A stretch of 64,000 nucleotides of DNA from Nakamurella silvestris (GCA_003576535.1 QXCQ01000200.1:1-64000), one strand, 5' to 3'; shown: positions 1 through 9,760, numbered from the stretch's first letter. Made by a program: numbers and translations. Notes: generated from the sequence alone by a model not told the origin.

Positions 1-1
1 C

Positions 2-37
2 GTCGCCGCCTTCCTGCACCGCTTCGACGCCATCTGA
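2..37 (+). CDS. C-terminal end of an SLH-domain protein (partial)
   Basis: The first bases encode VAAFLHRFDAI followed by TGA. This matches the closing motif of the SLH-like repeats in the next gene (MAAFLFRFL, MAAFMHR), so the window opens at the very end of a second surface protein of the same kind. The rest lies outside the window and nothing more can be said about its domain content. The assignment rests on eleven residues but is strengthened by the neighbouring paralogous domain. Confidence 0.55.
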   Translation, partial: VAAFLHRFDAI

Positions 38-136
38 GAACGGCATCTGACACCTCTGATCCGCCGATCGGATCGTAGGACGGTCGGCCCGTAGTACCTG
101 TCAGAAACTTGTAGCTCTCAGACCGCACCAACAGCA

Positions 137-170
137 GGGCCCCGGCACACACGCACGTGTGCCGGGGCCC
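137..170 (+). terminator. Perfect 14-bp hairpin terminator
   Basis: GGGCCCCGGCACAC (137-150) pairs exactly with 157-170 around a 6-nt loop, followed by a weakly T-rich stretch (TAGCTGTTTCTG). It follows the SLH protein and most likely ends its transcript. The other bases between 38 and 337 show no gene that I can support. Confidence 0.8.
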
Positions 171-337
171 TAGCTGTTTCTGCGTCCGGCACGTTTCCTT
201 CTGCTCACGCACTGTTGTCACCCTGCGGAATCGAACAGGCACCCCGAGTCAACAACTGGCACCCGGGCGGCGTCCTATCCATCGTCGCCGTCCTGGCGAC
301 GTTGTGTTCGGACCGGTTGGATGTGGGGAGCGCAAGG

Positions 338-2197
338 ATGATCACAGGTCTTTCGGCTCGATGGTTCGGTGTCCTGATCGCGGCCGGATCGGCACTCGGT
401 GTGGTCCCGGTGGGGGTCTCGGCCGCACCGGCCGCCGTTCTCGCCTCCCCGGAGGCGTTCCCGCCGGACACACCGGCGGCGGATCTGCCCACGGCGGTCG
501 CGTGGGGGCGCAACGACCACGGACAACTCGGCGACGGCACGACCATCGCCCGCAGCGCACCGGTCCAGGTGGACGCGGGTACGGCCCTCGACGGTCTGGA
601 GGTCAGCGCCGTCGACACCGACAGCACCCACACCTGCGCGCTGGCGGTGGGGCGGGTGTACTGCTGGGGCAACAACGGCCAAGGTGACACCGGAACCGGG
701 AGCGAGTCCTCCGATGTCGCCGCCCCGACCCAGGTGAAGGGGGCCCTCGCCGGCAGATGGGTCAGTCAGTTGAGTGTCGGCTGGGAGCATGCCTGTGCGG
801 TCGCCGAGGGCCAGGCCTACTGCTGGGGCGGGAACTCCTCGGGTCCGCTCGGCACCGGCGACAACCAGTCCTCGCCCACACCGGTGCCGGTCTCGACCAC
901 CGGTCTACTGAAAGGCCGGACCGTCAGCGCGATCTCGGCCGGTCAGTACCACACCTGTGCGATAGCCGAGGGTGCTGCCTACTGCTGGGGGAACAACACC
1001 ACCGGTCAGCTCGGCGACGGAACCAACGCCACTTCGACCTCGCCGGTGGCCGTCAGCACCGCCGGCGGGCTGGACGGTCTGACGGTGACGGCGATCGCGG
1101 CCGGCACCTCCCACACCTGCGCCACCGCCGACGGGCGGGTCTTCTGCTGGGGTTCCAACAAGTCCGGGCAACTCGGGAACGGCAGCAAGAAGGACTCGAA
1201 CGTCCCGATGCCGGTCGACGCCTCCTCGCCGTTGAAGGGCGTGCCGATCAAGTCCCTGGCGGTCGGCGGCTCCCAGAGCTGCGTCGTCGCCGGGACGAAC
1301 GGTGGCAGGTTCAGCTACTGCTGGGGTGAGGGATCCGGTGGTCAACTCGGCAACGGCGGTAACACGGCGAGTGGGATCCCGATCAAGGTGGCCACCCCGG
1401 GGCAGTTGGCCGGGGCGGACATCAGCTCGATCTCGGTGCATGCCGGGGGCGGGTGCGAGATCGCCAAAGGCCGTGGCTTCTGCTGGGGTGATGCGGCCAA
1501 GGCCGGGGCGCTGGGGACCAACGGCTTCACCAGTTCCACCGTCCCCGTCCCGGTGTACACCTCGGGTGTGCTCAGCGACCGGGTCCTGCTCACCGTCAAC
1601 GCCGACTACAACAGTTCGGCCGGGATCGCGGTCACCACACCTACTTTCTCCGATGTGCCGGCGAACTACCCCTTCGTCGACGACATCCGGTGGTTGGCCG
1701 GCTCGGGCATCGCCCGTGGCTTCGACAACGGGACCTTCCAGCCGTCCGTGGACATCGATCGACAGGCCATGGCGGCCTTCCTGTTCCGTTTCCTCAACCC
1801 GGGTGCGGGGGACCCTGCCTGCACGGGGGAGGTCCGCCGGTTCACCGACGTCCCCAAGTCGAACCAGTTCTGCGGGGCCGTCGAATGGCTCACCTCCGCG
1901 GGGATCACCCCCGCCGGCGGCAAGTTCGGGCCCACCGCGGTGACCACCAGGGCCACGATGGCCGACTGGCTTTTCCGCGCCCACCATCCGGACACCGCCG
2001 ACCGGCAGTGCGCCGGCGACTTCCGGCTGTTCGCCGACGTCACCTTGGCGACCCCGCAGTGCGGCAACATCGAGTGGCTCGCGAAAGCCGGTGTCACCAA
2101 CGGGTTCGCCGACGGAACCTACCTGCCGGGCCAGGCGGTGCACCGCGACTCGATGGCCGCGTTCATGCACCGGGAACAGGAGCTGACCAGCCACTGA
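338..2197 (+). CDS. Secreted RCC1-repeat protein with three C-terminal SLH-like domains
   Basis: I chose ATG 338 (620 aa) over an upstream in-frame ATG at 215. It has GGGAG at 326-330 at good spacing, and the protein then opens with a classic signal peptide (MITGLSARWFGV, hydrophobic core, SAAPA cleavage region). The mature part carries about seven RCC1-type blades, seen as repeats of the form CWGxNxxGQLGxG, which would fold as a beta-propeller (about residues 60-440). Three SLH-like domains follow, starting FSDVPANYPF, FTDVPKSNQF and FADVTLATPQ and each ending near MAAF or an equivalent. SLH domains commonly anchor proteins to secondary cell-wall polymers, so this is probably a wall-bound propeller with a binding role. 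No enzyme motif was seen. The preceding gene ends in the same SLH motif, suggesting a small surface-protein cluster. Confidence 0.85.
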   Translation: MITGLSARWFGVLIAAGSALGVVPVGVSAAPAAVLASPEAFPPDTPAADLPTAVAWGRNDHGQLGDGTTIARSAPVQVDAGTALDGLEVSAVDTDSTHTCALAVGRVYCWGNNGQGDTGTGSESSDVAAPTQVKGALAGRWVSQLSVGWEHACAVAEGQAYCWGGNSSGPLGTGDNQSSPTPVPVSTTGLLKGRTVSAISAGQYHTCAIAEGAAYCWGNNTTGQLGDGTNATSTSPVAVSTAGGLDGLTVTAIAAGTSHTCATADGRVFCWGSNKSGQLGNGSKKDSNVPMPVDASSPLKGVPIKSLAVGGSQSCVVAGTNGGRFSYCWGEGSGGQLGNGGNTASGIPIKVATPGQLAGADISSISVHAGGGCEIAKGRGFCWGDAAKAGALGTNGFTSSTVPVPVYTSGVLSDRVLLTVNADYNSSAGIAVTTPTFSDVPANYPFVDDIRWLAGSGIARGFDNGTFQPSVDIDRQAMAAFLFRFLNPGAGDPACTGEVRRFTDVPKSNQFCGAVEWLTSAGITPAGGKFGPTAVTTRATMADWLFRAHHPDTADRQCAGDFRLFADVTLATPQCGNIEWLAKAGVTNGFADGTYLPGQAVHRDSMAAFMHREQELTSH

Positions 2198-2223
2198 ACC
2201 GGCGGACCTGCGAGACTGACCGG

Positions 2224-4746
2224 GTGCTCCCCGCTGCTGGTACCCCCGGAACCGACCTGCCCATCCGTTCCAGTCTGGCGGAGGTGACGGCCGCCCTCAC
2301 CCGCTCCGGCGCCGCCGTCCTGGTCTCACCCCCGGGCACCGGCAAAACGACCCTGGTGCCGTTGGCGGTGGCGGATCTGACGGCGCGGCGCGGCGGTGGC
2401 ACCGTGGTCGTCGCCCAACCGCGCAGGGTCGCCGCCCGTGCGGCGGCGCGGCGGATGGCCTCGTTGCTCGGTGAGCCGGTGGGGGAGTCGGTCGGGTTCA
2501 GCGTCCGGGGTGAGTCCCGCCGCAGCCCCCGAACCAGGGTGGAGGTGGTGACCACCGGGCTGTTGGTACGTCGGCTCCAGCATGATCCGGAGCTGGCCGA
2601 GGTCGGCGCGATCATTTTGGACGAGTGCCACGAACGCCATCTGGACACCGACCTGGCGCTGGCCTTCGGTGTGGATGTGCGGGCCAACCTGCGCCCGGAA
2701 CTGTTGCTGCTGGCCATGTCTGCCACCACCCAGGCGGATCGGATCGCGGCCGCGTTGGGGACCCCGGAGGTGGTGCGCGCACAGGACGCCCTGCACCCGG
2801 TCGAGATCGCGTGGCGGCCGGCCCCCTTGGGGACAGCGCCGCCGATGGGCACCCGGGTGGATCCGCGGTACCTGGGCCACGTGGCTGGGACGGTGCGTCA
2901 GGCGTTGACCGAATCCGCCGGCGACGTGCTGGTCTTCCTTCCCGGGGCCTACGAGATCACCGTGGTGGCAAGCGCCCTCGCCGACGTGCCGGTGCGGATC
3001 GAGGTCATTCACGGGAAAGCCCCCGCCGCCCAACAGGATGCGGTCCTGCGGCCGAGCCCGGACCGACGGGTCGTCCTGGCCACCGCCATCGCCGAGAGCA
3101 GCATCACCGTCCCGGGGGTGCGAATCGTGGTCGATGCCGGGCTCAGCAGGGAGCCCCGGGCCGATCTGGCCCGTGGACTGGGATCCCTTGTCACCACCAA
3201 GGTGTCGAAGGCGGCCGCCACCCAACGTGCCGGCCGGGCGGGTCGTGAGGGACCGGGGCGCGTCTACCGATGCTGGTCGGAATCCGACCACGAATGGCTG
3301 CCCGACTTCCCGCCCGCCGAGATCTCGACCGCCGATCTGACCTCCTTCGCCCTGGAACTCTCGTGCTGGGGTGCGCCCGGCGGTCACGGCCTGGAACTGC
3401 TCGACGCACCGCCGGTCGCGGCGATCGACATCGCCCACAGCACCTTGCGGGGGATCGGCGCGGTCGACGACCTCCATCGGGTGACCCCGCGCGGCCGGCG
3501 ACTCACCGAACTCGGCGTGCACCCCCGGCTGGCCCGGGCACTGCTGGACACCCGGGCCGAGATCGCCGACGACCGACCGGCGGAGGTGGTCGCACTGTTG
3601 TCGGCCGACCTGGACTCCGGCGGCGGTGACGACCTGGTCGCCACCTGGCGGGCGCTGCGGTCGGGGGCCGAACCGGGTCGGACCGGACGGTGGCGGGAGG
3701 AGGTGCGCAGGCTCGGACGTACGGACCGGCGCACCGGGACCGCGACGACGCCGCGCCCCACCGACGACGCGGTCGCGGGCCTGGTGGTCGGCCTCGCCTT
3801 TCCCGAGCGGGTGGCCCGGGTCCGGCGGGCGGACGGTGCGACCTACCTGATGGCGGGTGGCACCGCCGCCGAACTCGCACCGGGCACCGGCCTCAGCGGT
3901 GTGCCGTGGTTGGCCATCGCGACGGCCGACCGCCCGCCGGGTCGGCGGGATGCCCGGATCCGAGCCGCGGTGGCCATCGACGAGGCCACCGCCCGGCGGG
4001 TGGCCGAGGACCTGACCTCGACGGCCTCGGAGGTGCGGTGGCAGGGCGGGGACGTCCGGGCCACCGTCGTCGAGCGCATCGGGGCGATCGTGCTCGCCGA
4101 ACGTCCGGATCGTTCGCCGGAACCGGCGGCCGTCGCGCGGGCACTGCAGGAGGGGCTCCGCAAGGAGGGGCTGGGGCTCCTGCGCTGGTCGACCCGGGCC
4201 GTGGAACTGCGCCGGCGGCTCGAAGCCTGTCACGCCGGTCTCGGTGAGCCCTGGCCGGTCGTCGACGACGCCGCCCTGGCCGACCACCTGGATCTCGCTG
4301 CGGCCCGCACCCGGTCGGACCTGGATCTCGCTGCGGCCCGCACCCGGTCGGACCTGCAGAAGATCGACCTGACCGTGGCCCTGAAATCCCTGGTGCCGTG
4401 GACGATCATCGGCCGGCTCGACGAGGTCGCCCCCGAACAGATCACCGTGCCCTCCGGTTCGCAGCTCCGGGTCGACTACAGCGAACCGACCGCCCCGGCC
4501 CTGTCGGTGCGGGTGCAGGAGGTGTTCGGCTGGGACCGCAGCCCCGTGGCCGCCGGTCGGCCGATCCGGCTCAATCTGCTGTCCCCGGGCGGGCGGGTGG
4601 TCGCCATCACCAGCGACCTGCCGACCTTCTGGCAGACCGGGTATCCGTCGGTGCGGGCCGAACTGCGCGGTCGTTACCCTCGTCACCCCTGGCCGGAGGA
4701 CCCGGCCGCGGCACCGGCCACCCGGCGTGCCAACCCCCGCCGGTGA
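2224..4746 (+). CDS. hrpB: ATP-dependent RNA helicase HrpB
   Basis: A 840-aa DExH-box helicase from GTG 2224. Walker A is PPGTGKTTL (G38-T42), motif II is DECHERH (D133-H136), and motif VI is near TQRAGRAGREGPG. The C-terminal half has the HrpB-specific domain ending in IDLTVALKSLVPW, LDEVAP and VPSGSQLRVDY, a length and layout usual for the family (about 800-850 aa). HrpB proteins are non-essential helicases whose role is still poorly defined; RNA processing is the common inference. An open frame continues upstream into the RCC1 gene, but that part is an out-of-frame shadow. A 33-bp in-frame tandem duplication (4288-4353) sits near the start of the C-terminal domain. Confidence 0.92.
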   Translation: MLPAAGTPGTDLPIRSSLAEVTAALTRSGAAVLVSPPGTGKTTLVPLAVADLTARRGGGTVVVAQPRRVAARAAARRMASLLGEPVGESVGFSVRGESRRSPRTRVEVVTTGLLVRRLQHDPELAEVGAIILDECHERHLDTDLALAFGVDVRANLRPELLLLAMSATTQADRIAAALGTPEVVRAQDALHPVEIAWRPAPLGTAPPMGTRVDPRYLGHVAGTVRQALTESAGDVLVFLPGAYEITVVASALADVPVRIEVIHGKAPAAQQDAVLRPSPDRRVVLATAIAESSITVPGVRIVVDAGLSREPRADLARGLGSLVTTKVSKAAATQRAGRAGREGPGRVYRCWSESDHEWLPDFPPAEISTADLTSFALELSCWGAPGGHGLELLDAPPVAAIDIAHSTLRGIGAVDDLHRVTPRGRRLTELGVHPRLARALLDTRAEIADDRPAEVVALLSADLDSGGGDDLVATWRALRSGAEPGRTGRWREEVRRLGRTDRRTGTATTPRPTDDAVAGLVVGLAFPERVARVRRADGATYLMAGGTAAELAPGTGLSGVPWLAIATADRPPGRRDARIRAAVAIDEATARRVAEDLTSTASEVRWQGGDVRATVVERIGAIVLAERPDRSPEPAAVARALQEGLRKEGLGLLRWSTRAVELRRRLEACHAGLGEPWPVVDDAALADHLDLAAARTRSDLDLAAARTRSDLQKIDLTVALKSLVPWTIIGRLDEVAPEQITVPSGSQLRVDYSEPTAPALSVRVQEVFGWDRSPVAAGRPIRLNLLSPGGRVVAITSDLPTFWQTGYPSVRAELRGRYPRHPWPEDPAAAPATRRANPRR
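4288..4353 (+). repeat. Perfect 33-bp in-frame tandem duplication inside hrpB
   Basis: Bases 4288-4320 and 4321-4353 are identical, adding eleven residues (LDLAAARTRSD) twice in a row. The reading frame stays open. The identity at synonymous positions shows that the duplication is recent. Confidence 0.95.
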
Positions 4747-5065
4747 GATTCCCTCGTCCGACGGGCGACCGAAGCCGGGCGGTCGGGCGGGCGCCGTGCC
4801 CGGATTTCCCTCAAAAGGTGAGGTCGGTTGATCGCCGGTGTCGCTGCCGGGTTGCCGACTGGCCTAGACTCGCTGACGACCCTCGCTGTCGGTGCACGGA
4901 TCATCGTGCCCGTGTCGCGAGCGTCGGGTCGTCGGTGCGGTGGTTCGCCGTGCAGCCGTCGCTCCGAACCGGGAGAACCGGGGTCGGAGCAGTTCCAGCA
5001 GGCCCAGTTGTCCCAGCTTGTCCAGATGTACAGCCCAGCACATTTCCCCTCAAGGAGCATTACAC
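4747..5065 (+). other. hrpB-tig intergenic region (319 bp)
   Basis: No supported gene. Short open frames here are extensions of the trigger-factor frame or shadows. The region must hold the tig promoter, and a TAGACT hexamer at 4865-4870 is a possible -10, but I see no convincing -35 at normal spacing. AAGGAG at 5052-5057 is the tig ribosome-binding site. Confidence 0.5.
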
Positions 5066-6523
5066 GTGAAGAGCACTGTCGAGCACTTGAACCCGACCAG
5101 GGTGAAGCTCACCGTCGAGGTCCCGTTCGACGAGCTCGGTCCCAATTTCGACAAGGCCTACAAGACCCTCGCCGGTCAGGTCAAGGTTCCCGGCTTCCGG
5201 CCGGGCAAGGTGCCCGCGCGCATCCTCGACGCCCGTGTCGGTCGTGGGGCCATCCTGTCCGAGGTCGTCAACGACGCCGTTCCGGTCAAGTACGGCCAGG
5301 CCGTGTCCGAGAACGCCATCACCCCGTTGGGGCAGCCGGACATCGAGGTCACCAAGATCGAGGACGGTGAGGTCCTGTCCTTCACCGCCGAGGTCGACAT
5401 CCGTCCCGAGATCACCCTGCCGGAGTTCGGCGAGATCGCCGTCACCGTCGACAATGTCGAGGTCACCGAGGCCGACATCGACGAGCAGGTCGACGCCCTG
5501 CGCGACCGTTTCGCCGTGACCACCGTGGTCGAGCGCGCCGCCGCCGACGGTGACCTGGTCACCATCGACCTGCGCGCCACCATCGACGGTGAGGAACTGG
5601 CCGACGCGACCGCCGACGGGCTGTCCTACCGCGTGGGCTCCGGCGACCTGGTCGACGGCATCGACGAGGCCATCACCGGTCTGAGCGCCGGCGAGTCCGC
5701 CACCTTCACCACCCAGCTCGTCGCCGGCGACCACGCCGACGAGGACGCCGAGGTCACCGCTTCGGTACTCACCGTCAGCGAGCGGGTCCTGCCCGAGGTC
5801 GACGAGGACTTCGCGCAGGAGGCCTCCTCCTTCGACACCGTCGAGGAACTGCGCGCCGACCTGGCCGAGAAGATCCAGCGGGTCAAGAACCAGCAGCAGG
5901 GCGCCCAGGCGCGGGACAAGGTCCTGGACGCACTGCTGGAAGCCACCGACATCCCGGTGCCGGAGGGTGTCGCCCAGGCCGAGTTCGAGGGCCGCGAGCA
6001 CGACATCGTCCACAACCTCGGACATGACGAGGAGGCCCTCGCGGCCTGGCTGGTCGAGCAGGGCCAGACCAAGGAAGAGCTCGACCAGGAGCTGAAGGCC
6101 GCCAGTGCCATCGCCGTCCGCACCCAGCTGCTGCTGGATGCCATGGCCGAGGTCACCGGGGTCGGCGTCTCCCAGGAGGAGTTCACCGAGCGGGTCATCT
6201 TCAACGCCCAGCGCTTCGGAGTCAGCCCGGACGAGTACTTCAAGCGTCTGCAGGAGGCCAACCAGCTCGGAGCCGTCTTCGCCGACGTGCGCCGCGGCAA
6301 GGCCCTGGCCCACGCGGTCCAGCTGGCCAAGGTCACCGACGAGGACGGCAACGTCCTCGACGTCGCCGCCCTGTTCGGCTTCGAAGCGGTCGACGAGGAG
6401 GACTTCGACGACGAGGACAGCACCTTCGTCGCCGATGACGAGACCGAGGACGACGTGATCGACGCGGCCGAGGATTCCGAGTCGGACGACGCCGACGACA
6501 GCACCGAAGAGACCAAGGCGTAA
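5066..6523 (+). CDS. tig: Trigger factor, ribosome-associated chaperone/PPIase
   Basis: GTG 5066 is preceded by AAGGAG (5052-5057) and gives 485 aa starting VKSTVEHLNPTRVKL, as in other trigger factors. The ribosome-docking signature GFRPGK is at residues 43-48, followed by the FKBP-like peptidyl-prolyl isomerase domain (about 150-245) and the helical chaperone domain. The last ~45 residues are an Asp/Glu-rich tail (EDDVIDAAEDSESDDADDS), longer than in E. coli but seen in actinobacterial versions. It binds nascent chains at the ribosome exit. The gene sits directly before clpP1-clpP2-clpX, the conserved actinobacterial order, but a terminator (6600-6629) separates it from clpP1. Confidence 0.97.
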   Translation: MKSTVEHLNPTRVKLTVEVPFDELGPNFDKAYKTLAGQVKVPGFRPGKVPARILDARVGRGAILSEVVNDAVPVKYGQAVSENAITPLGQPDIEVTKIEDGEVLSFTAEVDIRPEITLPEFGEIAVTVDNVEVTEADIDEQVDALRDRFAVTTVVERAAADGDLVTIDLRATIDGEELADATADGLSYRVGSGDLVDGIDEAITGLSAGESATFTTQLVAGDHADEDAEVTASVLTVSERVLPEVDEDFAQEASSFDTVEELRADLAEKIQRVKNQQQGAQARDKVLDALLEATDIPVPEGVAQAEFEGREHDIVHNLGHDEEALAAWLVEQGQTKEELDQELKAASAIAVRTQLLLDAMAEVTGVGVSQEEFTERVIFNAQRFGVSPDEYFKRLQEANQLGAVFADVRRGKALAHAVQLAKVTDEDGNVLDVAALFGFEAVDEEDFDDEDSTFVADDETEDDVIDAAEDSESDDADDSTEETKA

Positions 6524-6599
6524 CCACCGACATCACCTCGTCGGGCCCGACCGGGAACCGACGAGGAATCGACGGCAGTCACGCCGTCAGCGAACACTG

Positions 6600-6629
6600 C
6601 GAGCCAGGGGCACATTTGCCCCTGGCTCG
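6600..6629 (+). terminator. tig terminator, perfect 12-bp hairpin
   Basis: CGAGCCAGGGGC (6600-6611) pairs perfectly with 6618-6629 around the loop ACATTT. It lies 77 bp past the tig stop and ends the tig transcript ahead of the clp genes. Confidence 0.85.
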
Positions 6630-6737
6630 TGGTTACTGTCGGGTGTGGGTCGGCCGGAGGTGAGCACACAGCTCGCCCTTCGCGCCGGCCCGGCTCCACC
6701 GTCAGTTCAGGAAATCCAGTGCTTTCGAAGTGCGAGT

Positions 6738-6779
6738 ACCGGTCGGTACCAGCCGACCGGTGAATGCCAGGCGGCATTC
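6738..6779 (+). promoter_or_regulatory. Two adjacent perfect hairpins in the clpP1 leader
   Basis: ACCGGTCGG (6738-6746) pairs with 6753-6761 around TACCAG, and immediately after it GAATGCC (6762-6768) pairs with 6773-6779 around AGGC. Both stems are perfect, touch each other, and end 16 nt before the AAGGAG of clpP1 (6796-6801). They are either a structured 5' UTR or two operator dyads. clpP operons in actinobacteria are often under ClgR control, but I do not recognise a ClgR box with certainty. Confidence 0.6.
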
Positions 6780-6807
6780 GGCGAGTCGAAGAATTAAGGA
6801 GATGTCA

Positions 6808-7452
6808 GTGAGTCACCGTCATCCATTGGCAGCGGTCGAGGCCGCTGCGCCCGAGATTCTGCCCGCGGTCATGCGTGGCACCCCCGGTCTCTCATTGTCC
6901 GATTCGGTGTCCGAGCGACTGCTCCGCGAGCGGATCATCCTTCTCGGCTCGGAGGTCCGCGACACCAACGCGAACGAGATCACCGCCCAGCTGCTGCTCC
7001 TGGCCGCTGAGGATCCCGAGAAGGACATCACCCTCTACATCAACTCGCCCGGCGGGTCGGTGACGGCCGGGATGGCCATCTTCGACACCATGCAGTTCAT
7101 CCAGCCGGACGTGGCGACCATCGCGATGGGCCTCGCCGCGTCGATGGGGCAGTTCCTGCTCTCGGCCGGCGCCCGCGGCAAGCGTTACGCGCTGCCGCAC
7201 GCCAGCATCCTGATGCACCAGCCCAGCGCCGGTGTCGGTGGTACCGCTGCGGACATCCAGATCCAGTCCCAGATGCTCAACCGCACCAAGCGGGAGATGG
7301 CGCAGATCATCGCCGAGCACACCGGACAGACCGTGGAGCAGATCACCACCGATTCCGACCGCGACCGTTGGTTCACCGCGGCCGAGGCGCTGGAGTACGG
7401 GTTCATCGACAAGGTCATCTCGCGGGCCTCCCAGAGTGACGCAAGCAAGTAA
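6808..7452 (+). CDS. clpP1: ATP-dependent Clp protease proteolytic subunit 1
   Basis: I chose GTG 6808 (214 aa): AAGGAG at 6796-6801 is at proper distance, whereas ATG 6802 would touch the ribosome-binding site. The catalytic triad is visible: Ser112 in GLAASMGQF, His137 in ILMHQPSAG and Asp186 in SDRDRW. In actinobacteria ClpP1 and ClpP2 form mixed tetradecamers that need both subunits for activity, fed by ClpX or ClpC. The stop is 14 bp from clpP2, so the two are co-transcribed. The first ~20 residues include a probable propeptide. Confidence 0.97.
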   Translation: MSHRHPLAAVEAAAPEILPAVMRGTPGLSLSDSVSERLLRERIILLGSEVRDTNANEITAQLLLLAAEDPEKDITLYINSPGGSVTAGMAIFDTMQFIQPDVATIAMGLAASMGQFLLSAGARGKRYALPHASILMHQPSAGVGGTAADIQIQSQMLNRTKREMAQIIAEHTGQTVEQITTDSDRDRWFTAAEALEYGFIDKVISRASQSDASK

Positions 7453-7466
7453 GGGGAGTGACTGAT

Positions 7467-8141
7467 ATGACCGATTACCCGACCGGGCACGCGCACGGCA
7501 ACATGCTGAACTCGATGAACCGGGCCGCGCTCGCGCCGCAGTCCCGGTACATCCTCCCGTCCTTCACCGAGCGGACGAGCTACGGGATGAAGGAGTCCAA
7601 CCCGTACAACAAGCTGTTCGAGGAGCGCATCATCTTCCTCGGCGTCCAGATCGACGACGCCTCGGCGAACGATGTCATGGCCCAGCTGCTCACCCTGGAG
7701 TCCACGGACCCCGATCGTGAGATCACCATGTACATCAACTCTCCCGGTGGTTCCTTCACCTCGATGACGGCGATCTACGACACCATGCAGTTCGTCCGGC
7801 CGCAGATCCAGACGGTCTGCCTCGGACAGGCGGCCTCCGCTGCCGCCGTCATCCTGGCCGCCGGCACCCCGGGCCGTCGGCTCGCGCTGCCGAACTCGCG
7901 GATCCTGATCCACCAGCCGGCCACCGAGGGTGTCTACGGCCAGGTCTCCGATCTGGAGATCCAGGCCAACGAGATCCAGCGGATGCGCAACACCCTGGAG
8001 GAGATGCTCTCGCGTCACTCCAACAAGGGTGCCGAGGAGGTCCGCAAGGACATCGACCGGGACAAGATCCTCACCGCCGAAGAGGCCCAGGAGTACGGGC
8101 TGATCGACCAGGTGCTCGCCTACCGCAAGGGCGAAGCCTGA
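7467..8141 (+). CDS. clpP2: ATP-dependent Clp protease proteolytic subunit 2
   Basis: ATG 7467 has GGGGAG (7453-7458) at 8-nt spacing and gives 224 aa; an in-frame GTG at 7458 is too close to that site. The triad residues are Ser124 (GQAASAAAV), His149 ([10 protein letters not shown]) and Asp199 (DIDRDK). The protein has the long N-terminal extension with [27 protein letters not shown] that is typical of actinobacterial ClpP2. It is the second subunit of the hetero-oligomeric ClpP1P2 protease. Confidence 0.97.
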   Translation: MTDYPTGHAHGNMLNSMNRAALAPQSRYILPSFTERTSYGMKESNPYNKLFEERIIFLGVQIDDASANDVMAQLLTLESTDPDREITMYINSPGGSFTSMTAIYDTMQFVRPQIQTVCLGQAASAAAVILAAGTPGRRLALPNSRILIHQPATEGVYGQVSDLEIQANEIQRMRNTLEEMLSRHSNKGAEEVRKDIDRDKILTAEEAQEYGLIDQVLAYRKGEA

Positions 8142-8172
8142 CAGAGCGGTCGGTGTCGGGCCCGTCGTCGGT

Positions 8173-8195
8173 CCCCACGGTGTCTCACCGTGGGG
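8173..8195 (+). terminator. clpP1P2 terminator, 10-bp perfect hairpin
   Basis: CCCCACGGTG (8173-8182) pairs with 8186-8195 around TCT. It separates clpP2 from clpX. The remaining ~300 bp up to clpX at 8492 show no gene that I can support; they presumably contain the clpX promoter. Confidence 0.75.
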
Positions 8196-8491
8196 GCAGG
8201 GGGCGGGCCCGAACTGCGTTTCACCGGCCCGCGCCGACCCGCGATGCACAGCAGATCGATGCGAACCCGTGACCGCCGGCCGGGGCCATATCGGTGGCGA
8301 ACTCCAGGAGACTCGCCCACAATGGTGGCTGGATGGCAGTCAGGCCGCAGCGCGAGCGGAGGAATTCGTGTCGGGACCGGGTCAACCGGCTCGCGTCGGC
8401 CGTACAAGACGGTAACGTCGGTGTGAGCATCCTCGCCCACGGCAGTCCGCAGGCCGGACTTCGAGCAACACACAAGGATCGGGACAGACAC

Positions 8492-9760
8492 ATGGCACGT
8501 ATCGGTGACGGGGGCGATCTGCTCAAGTGCTCTTTCTGCGGAAAGAGCCAGAAGCAGGTACGCAAGCTCATCGCAGGTCCGGGTGTCTACATCTGTGACG
8601 AATGCATCGATCTCTGCAACGAGATCATCGAGGACGAACTCACGGAGACCAGCGACACCAAGCTGGACGAACTCCCCAAACCCACGGCGATCCACACCTT
8701 CCTCGATCAGTACGTGATCGGGCAGGACCCCGCGAAGCGGGCACTGTCGGTGGCCGTCTACAACCACTACAAGCGCATCCAGGCCGCACCGGACCGCACC
8801 GCCGAGCCGGTCGAACTGATGAAGTCCAACATCCTGATGCTCGGGCCGACCGGTTGCGGCAAGACCTATCTCGCCCAGACCCTGGCCAAGATGCTGAACG
8901 TGCCGTTCGCGATCGCCGATGCCACCGCGCTGACCGAGGCCGGGTACGTGGGCGAGGATGTCGAGAACATCCTGCTCAAGCTGATCCAGGCCGCCGACTA
9001 CGACGTGAAACGCGCCGAGACCGGGATCATCTACATCGACGAGGTCGACAAGATCGCCCGGAAGTCGGAGAACCCCTCGATCACCCGGGACGTCTCCGGC
9101 GAAGGTGTCCAGCAGGCCCTGCTGAAGATCCTCGAAGGCACCCAGGCCTCCGTGCCGCCGCAGGGCGGCCGGAAGCACCCGCATCAGGAGTTCATCCAGA
9201 TCGACACCAGCAATGTGCTGTTCATCGTTGCAGGGGCCTTCGCGGGCCTGGAGAAGATCGTCCGGGACCGGGTCGGCAAGCGTGGCCTGGGCTTCGGTGC
9301 CGAGGTGCGCTCGAAGCTGGACGTGGACAACTCCGACGTCTTCGCCGATGTCATGCCCGAGGACCTGATCAAGTTCGGGCTCATCCCCGAGTTCATCGGC
9401 CGGCTGCCGATCGTGGCGACGGTGACGAGCCTGGACAAGGACTCCCTCATCCAGATCCTCACCGAACCGCGGGACGCCCTGTCCAAGCAGTACCAGCGCC
9501 TGTTCGAGATGGACGGGGTCACCCTGGAGTTCGCCCCGGAGGCCCTCGAGGCGATCGCCGACCAGGCGATCCTGCGTGGCACCGGCGCGCGTGGCCTGCG
9601 CGCCATCATGGAGGAGGTCCTGCTCCCGGCCATGTACGACGTGCCCAGCCGGGACGATGTCGAGCGGGTGGTGGTGACGGCGGAGACCGTCAAGGAGAAC
9701 GTCTACCCAACGATCGTGCCGCGTAAGCCCAAGCGGGAGCCGCGGGAGAAGTCCGCCTGA
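8492..9760 (+). CDS. clpX: Clp protease ATP-binding subunit ClpX
   Basis: ATG 8492 gives 422 aa, the normal ClpX length. The N-terminal zinc-binding domain has C13-x2-C16 and C35-x2-C38 ([19 protein letters not shown]). The AAA+ domain has Walker A GPTGCGKT (118-125), Walker [11 protein letters not shown], the substrate-pore GYVGED and the sensor region GTGARGLR. ClpX unfolds tagged or adaptor-delivered proteins and threads them into ClpP1P2. The open frame extends upstream of 8492, but the sequence before MARIGDGG is not ClpX-like. Confidence 0.97.
   Translation: MARIGDGGDLLKCSFCGKSQKQVRKLIAGPGVYICDECIDLCNEIIEDELTETSDTKLDELPKPTAIHTFLDQYVIGQDPAKRALSVAVYNHYKRIQAAPDRTAEPVELMKSNILMLGPTGCGKTYLAQTLAKMLNVPFAIADATALTEAGYVGEDVENILLKLIQAADYDVKRAETGIIYIDEVDKIARKSENPSITRDVSGEGVQQALLKILEGTQASVPPQGGRKHPHQEFIQIDTSNVLFIVAGAFAGLEKIVRDRVGKRGLGFGAEVRSKLDVDNSDVFADVMPEDLIKFGLIPEFIGRLPIVATVTSLDKDSLIQILTEPRDALSKQYQRLFEMDGVTLEFAPEALEAIADQAILRGTGARGLRAIMEEVLLPAMYDVPSRDDVERVVVTAETVKENVYPTIVPRKPKREPREKSA

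Noticed and set aside
905-2194. 429-codon minus-strand frame opposite the RCC1 gene
   Set aside because: No start signal or family pattern; the plus strand has clear RCC1 and SLH repeats.
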